Shown: positions 1-5,467 of the stretch, piece after piece | How the letters are laid out: each line of letters opens with the position of its first letter | Numbering within the stretch: the stretch's first letter is position 1 | Source: SOKG01 sp964502665 | GTDB lineage: Bacteria > Chloroflexota > Dehalococcoidia > SZUA-161 | Direction: 5' to 3' | NCBI GenBank assembly: GCA_964502665.1 | Contig: CAZCXP010000126.1 | Location: 1-7,280, forward strand | Length of the DNA: 7,280 bases | Notes under the pieces: generated by a model | Seen by the model: the letters and a program-made list of their open reading frames with translations, nothing else | Told to the model about the DNA's origin: nothing | Database searches by the model: none | Program-made: the position numbers and the translations under genes

Positions 1-325
1 CCCCCACCCCGGTGGCCGCCCCCTGGTAGGGCTCGATGGCCGAGGGGTGGTTGTGTGACTCCATCTTCATCACCACGCAGAGGCCATCCCCGATATCAAC
101 AGCGCCGGCGTTCTCCTCTCCGGGGTTGACCAGGACGCGTGGGGAGGCGTGGGGCAGCAGCTTCAGCAGCAGCTTCGAGTGCTTATAGCCGCAGTGCTCG
201 CTCCACAGGCTGCCGAACAGCCCTATCTCGACCAGATTGGGCTCCCGCCCCAATCGCTGCACAATCAGGTCGTATTCCTCCTCGCTCAGGGCAACCTCAT
301 CAAGCGCTTCTTTAGAGATGGACAT
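1..325 (-). CDS. purL: Phosphoribosylformylglycinamidine synthase subunit PurL (N-terminal 108 residues, cut by window edge)
   Basis: PurL is the synthetase subunit of FGAM synthase. It converts FGAR, ATP and the ammonia delivered by PurQ into FGAM in cytosolic de novo purine synthesis. The visible part carries two family hallmarks: LWSEHCGYKHSK at residues 40-51, and MESHNHPSAIEPYQGAATG from about residue 88, which belongs to the nucleotide/metal-binding active site. Within residues 1-39 I see only the usual short helical lead-in of the small (split) PurL type. The ATG at 325-323 is preceded by AGGAG at a suitable distance, and that site overlaps the stop region of the upstream unknown gene (8 bases between stop and start), so translation is probably coupled. 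The 3' part continues past position 1. Identification is from motif recognition and is secure. Confidence 0.96.
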   Translation of the reverse strand, partial: MSISKEALDEVALSEEEYDLIVQRLGREPNLVEIGLFGSLWSEHCGYKHSKLLLKLLPHASPRVLVNPGEENAGAVDIGDGLCVVMKMESHNHPSAIEPYQGAATGVG

Positions 326-333
326 AGCTACTC

Positions 334-786
334 CTAGCTACCAAACCACTCTTTCACGATCAACGCTGTCAAGATGGTAATTACGATAGCAATAAAGACA
401 GTTCGCAAATCGCTTCTTATAGCAAGCCATGCTTTTACATGATAAGGCTGCAAGAGCCATCTAGCATGACGGAGACCTTCAACAGTTGGTAGGATACGTA
501 GATCAGAAGCTGAGCCTTGCTTCTCCACCCAGCCCGCTTTTTCCATAATTCCTATGGTCGCCATGATTTCAGGGAAAAAGTCGTCATAAGTGTAGCGCAC
601 GTGATTATTGGAAACGCGCTCTTCAGTCTTATAGTCGCTTACTATGCCAGCGTCAGCAGCCAGTATACTGAGTTCCATGCCGTTATACCTGATGTCCACA
701 TTCTCAGGCACATCATATTCTTTAACCAGAGTCTTCAGCATCCGCTCGGGATACTCGCTCGGCTTTATCTGCTTTTTCTTACCCAT
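334..786 (-). CDS. Unknown 150-residue protein with a possible winged-helix region and one C-terminal membrane helix
   Basis: I do not recognise this protein. Residues 1-15 are basic (MGKKKQ start). Residues 74-108 (IMEKAGWVEKQ, then LPTVEGLRHA) look like the helix-plus-wing end of a winged-helix domain, including the TxEG turn common there; this is a resemblance only. Residues 128-144 (TVFIAIVITILTALIV) form one strongly hydrophobic helix followed by KEWFGS, so it is probably a tail-anchored inner-membrane protein with its N-terminus in the cytoplasm. The ATG has no good ribosome site; AAGTGAG about ten bases upstream is the best match. It sits between purQ and purL, 8 bases before purL, and has its own promoter upstream (935-963). 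Its base composition is AT-richer than its neighbours (38-48% GC in two 60-base lines counted, against about 62% in a purQ line), which suggests it was acquired separately. Confidence 0.72.
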   Translation of the reverse strand: MGKKKQIKPSEYPERMLKTLVKEYDVPENVDIRYNGMELSILAADAGIVSDYKTEERVSNNHVRYTYDDFFPEIMATIGIMEKAGWVEKQGSASDLRILPTVEGLRHARWLLQPYHVKAWLAIRSDLRTVFIAIVITILTALIVKEWFGS

Positions 787-820
787 TTCGGGCGCTCACT
801 TAAGGCGTCAACTTGAATTT

Positions 821-908
821 GTCATTGCGAGGAGCGGTAGCGACGTGGCAATCTCAGTTGTCGTGGGGGATAGGCCCCGTGAGATTGCTTCGCTTCGCTC
901 GCAATGAC
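821..908. repeat. 88-bp nested palindromic element (GTCATTGCGAG ... CTCGCAATGAC)
   Basis: The ends are perfect 11-bp inverted repeats (821-831 and 898-908). Inside them GCAATCTCA (848-856) pairs with TGAGATTGC (880-888), and GGGG (866-869) pairs with CCCC (875-878), so the whole unit can fold into one long three-step hairpin. I recall dispersed repeats using the words GTCATTGCGAG and AAGCAATCTC from several bacterial groups, so this is probably a non-coding MITE-like or REP-like element; I cannot count copies here. No direct target duplication is evident. It lies in the predicted 5' leader of the unknown gene, downstream of the promoter at 935-963. Confidence 0.85.
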
Positions 909-934
909 ACGTGAAACTCTGTCTTCTGACTTGA

Positions 935-963
935 ATGCTAGCACAAACGTTCTATTATGTCAA
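935..963 (-). promoter_or_regulatory. Strong sigma-70-type promoter between purQ and the unknown gene
   Basis: On the minus strand TTGACA (963-958) is followed by a 17-bp spacer and TAGCAT (940-935). The -35 matches consensus fully, the -10 matches 4 of 6, and TGC directly before it gives an extended -10. The -35 starts only 3 bases after the purQ stop codon. Transcription would begin near 928, giving a leader of about 140 bases that contains the palindromic element, then the unknown gene and purL. No experimental evidence is available, but spacing and sequence are convincing. Confidence 0.72.
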
Positions 964-966
964 GGG

Positions 967-1686
967 CTAGGGTCGTTTTATACATCCCATCGCCCTGGTG
1001 GTCACTTCGTCGATGATGGACTGAAAGATCAGGGTCCCGTCCACCCCGCCGACTGCCTCTTCGCACGCCCTCTCGGGGTGGGGCATCATACCCAGGACGT
1101 TGCCCGCTTTGTTGACGATGCCGGCGATGTTGTTCAGGGAACCGTTGGGGTTTGCTCCCTCGGTTATCTCGCCTGAGGGGGTGCAGTAGCGGAAGGCAAC
1201 CTGGTTGTTGGCTTCAAGCTCATTCAGCGTGGCCTCGTCGGCGTAGTAGCTGCCCTCGTAGTGGGAGATCGGGATGTAGAGCACCTGCCCTTTTTTCGAC
1301 TTTGAGGTGAAGGGCAGGGAGGCGTTTTCTACTCGCAGGTGAACCCATTGACATCTATACTGGAGGTGGCTGTTTCGTATCAGGGCTCCGGGCAGAAGAC
1401 CGGACTCGCATAGTATCTGAAAGCCGTTGCAGATACCTATGACCAGCTTGCCTGCAGCAGCAAACTCCTCCACCACGGTCATTACCGACGAGAAGCGAGC
1501 GATGGCCCCAGGGCGGAGGTAGTCCCCGTAGGAGAAGCCACCGGGAAGGATGATGCAGTCGAAGCCGGACAGATCGGTTTCCTTATGCCACACGTACTCC
1601 ACCTTTTGCTCCAGAACCTTGTCCAGCACATGATAGCAATCCTTGTCACTCCAGGTGCCGGGAAAGATGATCACCCCGAATCTCAT
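967..1686 (-). CDS. purQ: Phosphoribosylformylglycinamidine synthase subunit PurQ (glutaminase)
   Basis: PurQ is the class I glutamine amidotransferase subunit of FGAM synthase. It hydrolyses glutamine and passes ammonia to PurL. The 239-residue length fits the small PurQ family. The order of motifs is typical: FPGTWSDKDC near the N-terminus, LPGGFSYGDYLRPGAIA at 48-64 (oxyanion region), the nucleophile Cys86 in GICNGFQ, and the His203/Glu205 dyad in MPHPER. The ATG is preceded by AGAAGGG at about seven bases. It is first in the run purQ - unknown gene - purL. PurS, normally needed with this split enzyme, is absent from both sides inside the window. I see no clear promoter directly upstream. 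The 3' end abuts a new promoter, so purQ and purL may not be fully co-regulated. Confidence 0.97.
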   Translation of the reverse strand: MRFGVIIFPGTWSDKDCYHVLDKVLEQKVEYVWHKETDLSGFDCIILPGGFSYGDYLRPGAIARFSSVMTVVEEFAAAGKLVIGICNGFQILCESGLLPGALIRNSHLQYRCQWVHLRVENASLPFTSKSKKGQVLYIPISHYEGSYYADEATLNELEANNQVAFRYCTPSGEITEGANPNGSLNNIAGIVNKAGNVLGMMPHPERACEEAVGGVDGTLIFQSIIDEVTTRAMGCIKRP

Positions 1687-1740
1687 CTCAAAACCCTTCT
1701 ATCTACGGCGACATAAATACTTGCGCACAGCACAAACGGG

Positions 1741-1785
1741 AATTCCAAATTCTAATTCCCGAGCACGAAACAATTTCAGATTTGG
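1741..1785. repeat. Fragment of A/T-rich dispersed repeat
   Basis: The stretch AATTCCAAATTCTAATTCC followed by CGAAACAATTTCAGATT (1766-1782) resembles the minus-strand text of the larger A/T-rich element near 5533-5654, where CGAAACAAATTCAAAAT lies at 5637-5621: 14 of 17 bases agree. It looks like a truncated relative of that family, directly abutting the twin-hairpin repeat. The similarity is short and low-complexity, so relatedness is tentative. Confidence 0.4.
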
Positions 1786-1845
1786 GTAGCGTCGTGACTC
1801 CTGTCACGACGAAATAATTCGTTGCCACTCCTGTGGCAACGCTAC
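1786..1845. repeat. Twin-hairpin repeat, copy 1 (GTAGC ... GCTAC, 60 bp)
   Basis: The unit is bounded by GTAGC and GCTAC, a 5-bp inverted repeat. It contains hairpin H1 (GTCGTGAC, loop TCCT, GTCACGAC at 1791-1810), a 10-base spacer GAAATAATTC, and hairpin H2 (GTTGCCAC, loop TCCT, GTGGCAAC at 1821-1840). Both stems are perfect 8-bp stems with 4-base loops. A second copy lies at 4337-4395 in reverse orientation. It resembles a REP/BIME-type intergenic repeat. There is no T run after it, so it is not a standard terminator. Confidence 0.92.
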
Positions 1846-1943
1846 TGATAGCTGAACGCTGAACGCTTGCCGATAGTGCTTCGAATTTGGCGCTTGATTA
1901 CGGTTCATGCGCAACTGTCCAATGCGTCTTATACAGATATACG

Positions 1944-1988
1944 AAAAGGGAACAATCGGACAAGTCCATCGCTTGCTCTTTTGTTCCC
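1944..1988 (-). terminator. Terminator-like hairpin after rpsU-yqeY
   Basis: Read on the minus strand, GGGAACAA (1988-1981) pairs perfectly with TTGTTCCC (1955-1948), followed at once by TTTT (1947-1944). The 25-base interior holds a small extra hairpin, GGAC/GTCC. It lies 28 bases after the yqeY stop, in the right direction to end that transcript. The large interior and short T run make it a weaker candidate than a textbook intrinsic terminator. Confidence 0.45.
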
Positions 1989-2015
1989 TGATCAAACCTC
2001 TTCAGGTTTCCCTTC

Positions 2016-2471
2016 TTATCCTGTTGAGCCGCTAAGTAGCTCTGTTACCACCTCGTTTATATCGCGCCCCTCGGCCTTTCCCTTCAGCTCAGCGATGAGC
2101 TTCTGCATCACCTTGCCCTTGTCTCCCGGCCCCCGCGCCCCCACCTCTTCGATCACCTGACGGGCCGCGGCAGCGATCTCCTCCCGCGACATCTGCTGCG
2201 GCAGGTACTCGAGGAGTATGGCAAGCTCAGCCTCCTCCTTGTGCACCAGGTCCTGCCGCTCAGCCTTTTTGAACTCTGCGATGCTCTCTCGACGCTGCTT
2301 GGCCTCCTTGGCGATGACATCGAGAACATCGGGATCGCCGAGGCCTTTCTGTTGAGCTATCTCGGTGTTCTTGATCCTCGCTCTCACCATACGGATTACT
2401 TCCAGGCGCGTCTTATCGCCACCCTTCATCGCTTTCTTGAGATCAGCCATCAACTTCTCTTGCAACGTCAA
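2016..2471 (-). CDS. yqeY: GatB/YqeY domain protein
   Basis: This is a small soluble helical protein of the YqeY family, related to the C-terminal tRNA-binding domain of GatB/GatE; its precise role is not settled. The N-terminal pattern LQEKLMADLKKAMKGGDKTR leading into LEVIRMVRARIKN is characteristic, as are ILLEYLPQQMS in the middle and the VMQKLIAEL and GKAEGRDINEVV elements near the end. I place the start at the TTG at 2471-2469, because the family normally begins with M-x-L-x-E-x-L, which then matches exactly (151 residues), and GTGGA lies just upstream. A GTG at 2489 in the same frame would add six residues but has no ribosome site. It follows rpsU closely, the usual pairing in many bacteria, and is probably co-transcribed and perhaps translationally coupled. 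Confidence 0.93.
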   Translation of the reverse strand: MTLQEKLMADLKKAMKGGDKTRLEVIRMVRARIKNTEIAQQKGLGDPDVLDVIAKEAKQRRESIAEFKKAERQDLVHKEEAELAILLEYLPQQMSREEIAAAARQVIEEVGARGPGDKGKVMQKLIAELKGKAEGRDINEVVTELLSGSTG

Positions 2472-2506
2472 CTCTTTTCCACTGTACACTATTCTGTCGA
2501 TGGTGT

Positions 2507-2716
2507 TCAGGAACTTCTGGAGCTCCTGGGGCCCCTGGAGCTCCTGGAGCTCTTGCGCTTCTTAGTAGCCTCTTTCTTCTTGCGCTTCACGCTCGGCTTC
2601 TCGAAATGCTCCCTGCGCCGGGCCTCGGAAAGAACTCCGTCCTGTTGAACTTTCTTATTGAATCGCTTTAGAGCCACCTCAAAAGGCTCGTTCTCGCCAA
2701 CCCATATCTCACTCAC
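2507..2716 (-). CDS. rpsU: Ribosomal protein S21 (bS21) with a repeat-encoded Arg/Ser tail
   Basis: S21 is a small basic protein of the 30S platform near the anti-Shine-Dalgarno end of 16S rRNA. The sequence MSEIWVGENEPFEVALKRFN, then KKVQQDGVLSEARRREHFEKPS, is the standard S21 core (residues 1-42), followed by a lysine/arginine stretch (KRKKKEATKKRKS). The GTG at 2716-2714 is chosen because AAAGGGGGTG, a one-mismatch copy of the full anti-SD complement, lies 8 bases upstream; an upstream ATG at 2782 falls in the promoter. The product has 69 residues, at the long end for the family. The last residues, SSRSSRGPRSSRSS, come from a 9-bp tandem repeat and look like a recent addition. It is followed by yqeY. 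Confidence 0.95.
   Translation of the reverse strand: MSEIWVGENEPFEVALKRFNKKVQQDGVLSEARRREHFEKPSVKRKKKEATKKRKSSRSSRGPRSSRSS
2517..2552. repeat. Four 9-bp tandem repeats within the 3' end of rpsU, also a palindrome
   Basis: The plus strand reads CTGGAGCTC, CTGGGGCCC, CTGGAGCTC, CTGGAGCTC in direct succession. In the rpsU frame each unit encodes Arg-Ser-Ser (one unit Arg-Gly-Pro). Bases 2519-2544 also form a 26-bp near-perfect palindrome: GGAGCTCC, T, GGGGCCCC, T, GGAGCTCC, with only the two T positions unpaired. The variant unit differs from the others at two symmetric positions, so its hexamer core changed from one palindrome (GAGCTC) to another (GGGCCC). Confidence 0.93.
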
Positions 2717-2724
2717 ACACAATA

Positions 2725-2734
2725 CACCCCCTTT
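2725..2734 (-). promoter_or_regulatory. Ribosome binding site that fixes the rpsU start
   Basis: AAAGGGGGTG on the minus strand differs from AAAGGAGGTG, the complement of the usual 16S rRNA tail, at one position. It lies 8 bases before GTG 2716. An in-frame TTG at 2722-2720 would be only 2 bases from the site, which favours the GTG. Confidence 0.8.
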
Positions 2735-2752
2735 ACCAAAGCCTTTGAGCTG

Positions 2753-2782
2753 ATTATAGCTTCTGCGAGGACAGAGTGTCAA
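2753..2782 (-). promoter_or_regulatory. Consensus sigma-70 promoter of rpsU-yqeY
   Basis: On the minus strand TTGACA (2782-2777), an 18-bp spacer and TATAAT (2758-2753) match both hexamers perfectly. The start would be near 2746, about 30 bases before the rpsU GTG and before its ribosome site. It lies in the 114-bp gap after the synthetase gene, so rpsU-yqeY is its own transcription unit. A small hairpin (CTGGT/ACCAG, 2796-2808) lies between the synthetase stop and the promoter, but without a T run. Confidence 0.9.
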
Positions 2783-2830
2783 GTAAGGGAAGATTCTGGT
2801 GGAACCAGGTCCGTAGGTCTATCCGCTTCC

Positions 2831-4288
2831 CTATTCTCCGGGGGCGATACCGAGGTATTCGCTGTACTCGACCAGGCGCTTGAGCGCTCTGGCCGCTCTC
2901 TCCGGCATGTCGTAGAAACTGAGATGGCTACCCTTCAGCTTATTGTGGATTTTCCCTGTTCTTGCAGCGCCGCTGACATGCGTGGTAAAGAGGATAGGCT
3001 TCTGGTGCTTTTTCATAAGCTCGATGGTCTTGTCCAGGTTCCCGATCTCCGCACCCTCCGTCCTTTTCCTCGCGTCATCAAGTTGAGATTTCATCGAAGA
3101 CGGCAGCTTAACCCAATCGGGGAAGCTGGAAATCATGCCGACGCCGCCGGTGATTATGATGGCATCGATATTCTCATCCGCCAGCATCGGCCAGAGGGCG
3201 TGATAGCTGACGAGGTCGCCACCGGGATCGACCGGGTTCCCGCGAGACCACCTGTGCGACATAATCGAATTCAGTTTCTCCATGGTAGCCGGTGAGAACG
3301 CGGGCATCTCCAGCCCCTCCCTCCTCACCGCATCTGCGGCCATAACCGCCATGCCACCACCCATCGTCAGTACCCCCACCCTTCTCCCTCGGGGCAGGGG
3401 CTGGCCCAGCAGAGCCACGGCGACGTCAACCAGTTCGCTGATCTCCTCCACCCTGATCACCCCGGCCTGCTTAAACGCTGCATCCAGCACAATATCAGAC
3501 CCCGCCAGAGAAGCAGTGTGCGACTGTGCCGCCCTGACACCGGCATCCGTGCGCCCAGCCTTCATGATGACAATGGGCTTCTTCTTGGTAATCTTCTTTG
3601 CCAGCTCGAAAAAGCGCCTCCCTTCTCTGAAACCTTCAATGTAGCCCAGGATAACCTTCGTCTTGTCATCCTGAGCCAGATACTCCAGGTAGTCCTCGAA
3701 GTGCAGGTCTGCCTCGTTTCCGCTGCTGACGAACTTGCTAAACCCCAGACCCATTTGCCCGGCGTAGTGAGTTATCGTCTGGCTCGAGTTGCCACTCTGA
3801 GAGATGAGCGCTACACTCCCCCTTTTCACCCCGGGCAGAAAACCTACCGTGCGAACGTTGGAGTAGGTGTCTACGTGCCCCAGACAGTTCGGCCCAACAA
3901 TGCGCATGCCGCCCCGCCGCGCGATCTCGACCATCTCCCGCTCGATCCTCGCCCCCTCCCCGCCGATCTCGGCAAGCCCGCTGGTGATGACGATAGCAAC
4001 CTTGACCCCCTTGCGGACACAGTCATGCATAACGTCGATAACACCCTGAAACGGGACCGTGATTACGACCAGGTCTACAGGCCCGGGCACATCAACTACG
4101 CTCCTATAAGCCTTGAGCCCGAGCACCTCCGCTTCCTTCCTGTTTATGGCATAGATTTCCTTCCCACTCTTGCTTTCCAGCAGGCGGGCAAGGATGATAA
4201 AACCCCACTTACCCAGCTGATTGGATGCCCCAATCACCGCCACCGAACGGGGATCAAACAGGTAGTCCAGCTGCTCTTTGAGACTCAT
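2831..4288 (-). CDS. ADP-forming acyl-CoA synthetase, CoA-binding/alpha-type subunit
   Basis: This family makes ATP (or GTP) from acyl-CoA, ADP and phosphate via a phosphohistidine, an energy-conserving step in anaerobes; the acyl substrate cannot be read from sequence. The 485 residues show the alpha-subunit order: a CoA-binding Rossmann domain with SVAVIGAS (15-22) and VVITVP (74-79); VGPNCLG (131-137); SQSGNSSQ (163-170); and the catalytic phosphorylated histidine as His257 in QSHTASLAGSD. A third domain from about 300 contains VLTMGGGMAVMAADA and GNPVDPGGD. There is no ATP-grasp beta domain, here or in neighbouring genes, so a separate beta subunit should lie elsewhere. The ATG at 4288 has AGGAG five bases upstream. 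A longer frame starting at 4387 begins inside a repeat and is rejected. It follows gapA. Confidence 0.9.
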   Translation of the reverse strand: MSLKEQLDYLFDPRSVAVIGASNQLGKWGFIILARLLESKSGKEIYAINRKEAEVLGLKAYRSVVDVPGPVDLVVITVPFQGVIDVMHDCVRKGVKVAIVITSGLAEIGGEGARIEREMVEIARRGGMRIVGPNCLGHVDTYSNVRTVGFLPGVKRGSVALISQSGNSSQTITHYAGQMGLGFSKFVSSGNEADLHFEDYLEYLAQDDKTKVILGYIEGFREGRRFFELAKKITKKKPIVIMKAGRTDAGVRAAQSHTASLAGSDIVLDAAFKQAGVIRVEEISELVDVAVALLGQPLPRGRRVGVLTMGGGMAVMAADAVRREGLEMPAFSPATMEKLNSIMSHRWSRGNPVDPGGDLVSYHALWPMLADENIDAIIITGGVGMISSFPDWVKLPSSMKSQLDDARKRTEGAEIGNLDKTIELMKKHQKPILFTTHVSGAARTGKIHNKLKGSHLSFYDMPERAARALKRLVEYSEYLGIAPGE

Positions 4289-4293
4289 GCTAT

Positions 4294-4298
4294 CTCCT
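4294..4298 (-). promoter_or_regulatory. Ribosome binding site that fixes the start of the acyl-CoA synthetase
   Basis: AGGAG lies five bases before the ATG at 4288-4286. From there the protein begins MSLKEQLDYLFDPRSVAVIG, the normal family start. The 33 residues that a start at 4387 would add have no ribosome site and are partly translated repeat sequence. Confidence 0.85.
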
Positions 4299-4336
4299 AT
4301 TTCCAGGAAGGGGCACGGCATGCCCTGCTCCCCAAG

Positions 4337-4395
4337 GTAGCGTTGCCACTCCTGTGGCAACGAATTCTCCGTCGTGACAGGAGTCACGACGCTAC
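4337..4395. repeat. Twin-hairpin repeat, copy 2 (59 bp, reverse orientation)
   Basis: This has the same GTAGC/GCTAC borders as the copy at 1786-1845. Hairpin H2 (GTTGCCAC, TCCT, GTGGCAAC) lies at 4342-4361 and hairpin H1 (GTCGTGAC, AGGA, GTCACGAC) at 4371-4390, separated by GAATTCTCC. Relative to copy 1 the unit is inverted. Once it is turned round, the H1 loop agrees but the H2 loop reads AGGA instead of TCCT. It sits in the gapA-synthetase gap and would be transcribed between them. It has no T run. Confidence 0.92.
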
Positions 4396-4453
4396 AGACG
4401 ATGAGGTTTCTGGATGCCTTCCGTGCCGTTCCCCAAAGTACAACGCGCTCAGG

Positions 4454-5467
4454 TCAAAGCCCCTTGTCGGCGATATAAACCGCCAGGTCGCCCACACGGC
4501 AGCTATAGGCCCACTCGTTGTCATACCAGCCAAGCACCTTGACCATGTTGCCCCCGATGACCATGGTGCTGAGACCATCTATGATGGAGCTGGCAGGATT
4601 CTCCTTGAAGTCGATACTGACCAAAGGCTCTTCGCAGAACTCCAGGATGCCTCTGAGTGAACCCTCGGCAGCATCGCGCAAGGCTTTGTTGACCTCGTCG
4701 ACCGTCGTCTCTCTATCCAGATCGGCCACAAAGTCGATCAGGGAAACGGTGGAGGTCGGTATCCTGAAGGCAAGCCCGTGTATCCTGCCCTGTAGCTCGG
4801 GGATGACCTGAGTCACCGCCTTGGCAGCACCGGTGGTGGTGGGAATGATGTTCAATGCTGCTGCCCTGGCGCGGCGCAGGTCACTATGGACCGTATCCAG
4901 CACCCTCTGATCGTTGGTATAGGAATGGATGGTGGACATCAGCCCCTTGCTTACCCCAAAGCTTTCGTGAAGGACTTTGACCATGGGAGCGATGCAGTTG
5001 GTGGTGCAGGAGGCGTTGGATATGATGCGATGCTTTGCCGGGTCATATTTCCCCTCGTTTACACCGAGGACAATGGTAATGTCCTCCTCTTTCGCTGGCG
5101 CTGTGATGATCACCTTCTTGGCCCCGCCCTCGAAGTGCCCGGCGGCTTTGGGTGCCGCGGTGAACAGGCCCGTCGACTCCACGACTATCTCGACCCCGAA
5201 ATCCCGCCAGGCAATCTTAGCCGGGTCGCGCTCAGCTATGACCCTCACCCTCTTGCCGTCGATGATGATCGAGTCCTCGGTAGCCTCCACCTTGCCCGGG
5301 TAGCGACCGTAGTTACTGTCATACCTGAACAGATGGGCGTTGGTCTTGGTATCCGTCAGGTCGTTGACCACCACAACCTCAAGCTTATCTGCGTGCTGTT
5401 CTTTCATCGCCTTCAGGACTTGCCTGCCGATTCGGCCAAAGCCATTGATCCCGATCTTGGTTGCCAT
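4454..5467 (-). CDS. gapA: Glyceraldehyde-3-phosphate dehydrogenase, type I
   Basis: GAPDH interconverts glyceraldehyde 3-phosphate and 1,3-bisphosphoglycerate in cytosolic glycolysis/gluconeogenesis. The 337-residue protein is full length. It has the dinucleotide-binding GFGRIGR at 9-15, NDLTD at 35-39 (Asp36 favours NAD over NADP), the nucleophile Cys154 in SNASCTTNC, its partner His181 in STIHSYT, and WYDNEWAYS near the C-terminus. In the segment LDTVHSDLRRARAA, Thr-Val replaces the Leu-Pro pair seen in strict NAD enzymes, so cofactor choice is not certain. The ATG has AGGAGG seven bases upstream (5475-5480). It is preceded by an A/T-rich repeat with no clear promoter and followed by the twin-hairpin repeat and the synthetase gene. 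Confidence 0.97.
   Translation of the reverse strand: MATKIGINGFGRIGRQVLKAMKEQHADKLEVVVVNDLTDTKTNAHLFRYDSNYGRYPGKVEATEDSIIIDGKRVRVIAERDPAKIAWRDFGVEIVVESTGLFTAAPKAAGHFEGGAKKVIITAPAKEEDITIVLGVNEGKYDPAKHRIISNASCTTNCIAPMVKVLHESFGVSKGLMSTIHSYTNDQRVLDTVHSDLRRARAAALNIIPTTTGAAKAVTQVIPELQGRIHGLAFRIPTSTVSLIDFVADLDRETTVDEVNKALRDAAEGSLRGILEFCEEPLVSIDFKENPASSIIDGLSTMVIGGNMVKVLGWYDNEWAYSCRVGDLAVYIADKGL

Larger units (their letters stand above)
1687..2015. other. 329-bp intergenic region rich in repeats, no gene
   Basis: Between yqeY and purQ I find no credible gene; the reading frame at 1804-1995 runs through repeat sequence and is dismissed. In transcription order the stretch holds a small hairpin right after yqeY (AAACCT 1994-1999 with AGGTTT 2004-2009), a terminator-like hairpin with a T run (1944-1988), a short direct repeat GCTGAACGCTGAACGCT near 1852-1868, a twin-hairpin repeat (1786-1845) and an A/T-rich repeat fragment (1741-1785). 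A promoter for purQ must lie in or before this region, but no pair of hexamers stands out. Confidence 0.75.

Noticed and set aside
806..811. TTGACG on the minus strand as a -35 box for the unknown gene
   Set aside because: A -10 at the correct distance would fall inside the coding region and no such hexamer is present; the TTGACA/TAGCAT pair further upstream is much better.
1786..1845. CRISPR-like or terminator reading of the paired hairpins
   Set aside because: There are only two different stems, no regular spacers or repeated direct units, and no T run after either hairpin on either strand.
1804..1995. 63-codon open frame on the minus strand between yqeY and purQ
   Set aside because: It runs through the terminator-like hairpin and the twin-hairpin repeat; its PQEWQR end is repeat sequence and recurs in the false extension near 4387.
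2717..2782. Longer S21 start at the ATG at 2782
   Set aside because: This ATG overlaps the -35 box of a perfect promoter, and the extra residues are absent from the S21 family; GTG 2716 has a near-perfect ribosome site.
4311..4325. Small hairpin GGGCA/TGCCC before the synthetase
   Set aside because: A 5-bp stem in GC-rich sequence is expected by chance, and it has no T run or other context.
3518..4660. 380-codon open frame on the plus strand
   Set aside because: It lies antisense to the acyl-CoA synthetase and the end of gapA, has no family features and crosses the twin-hairpin repeat. It is a by-product of GC-rich codon use on the other strand.
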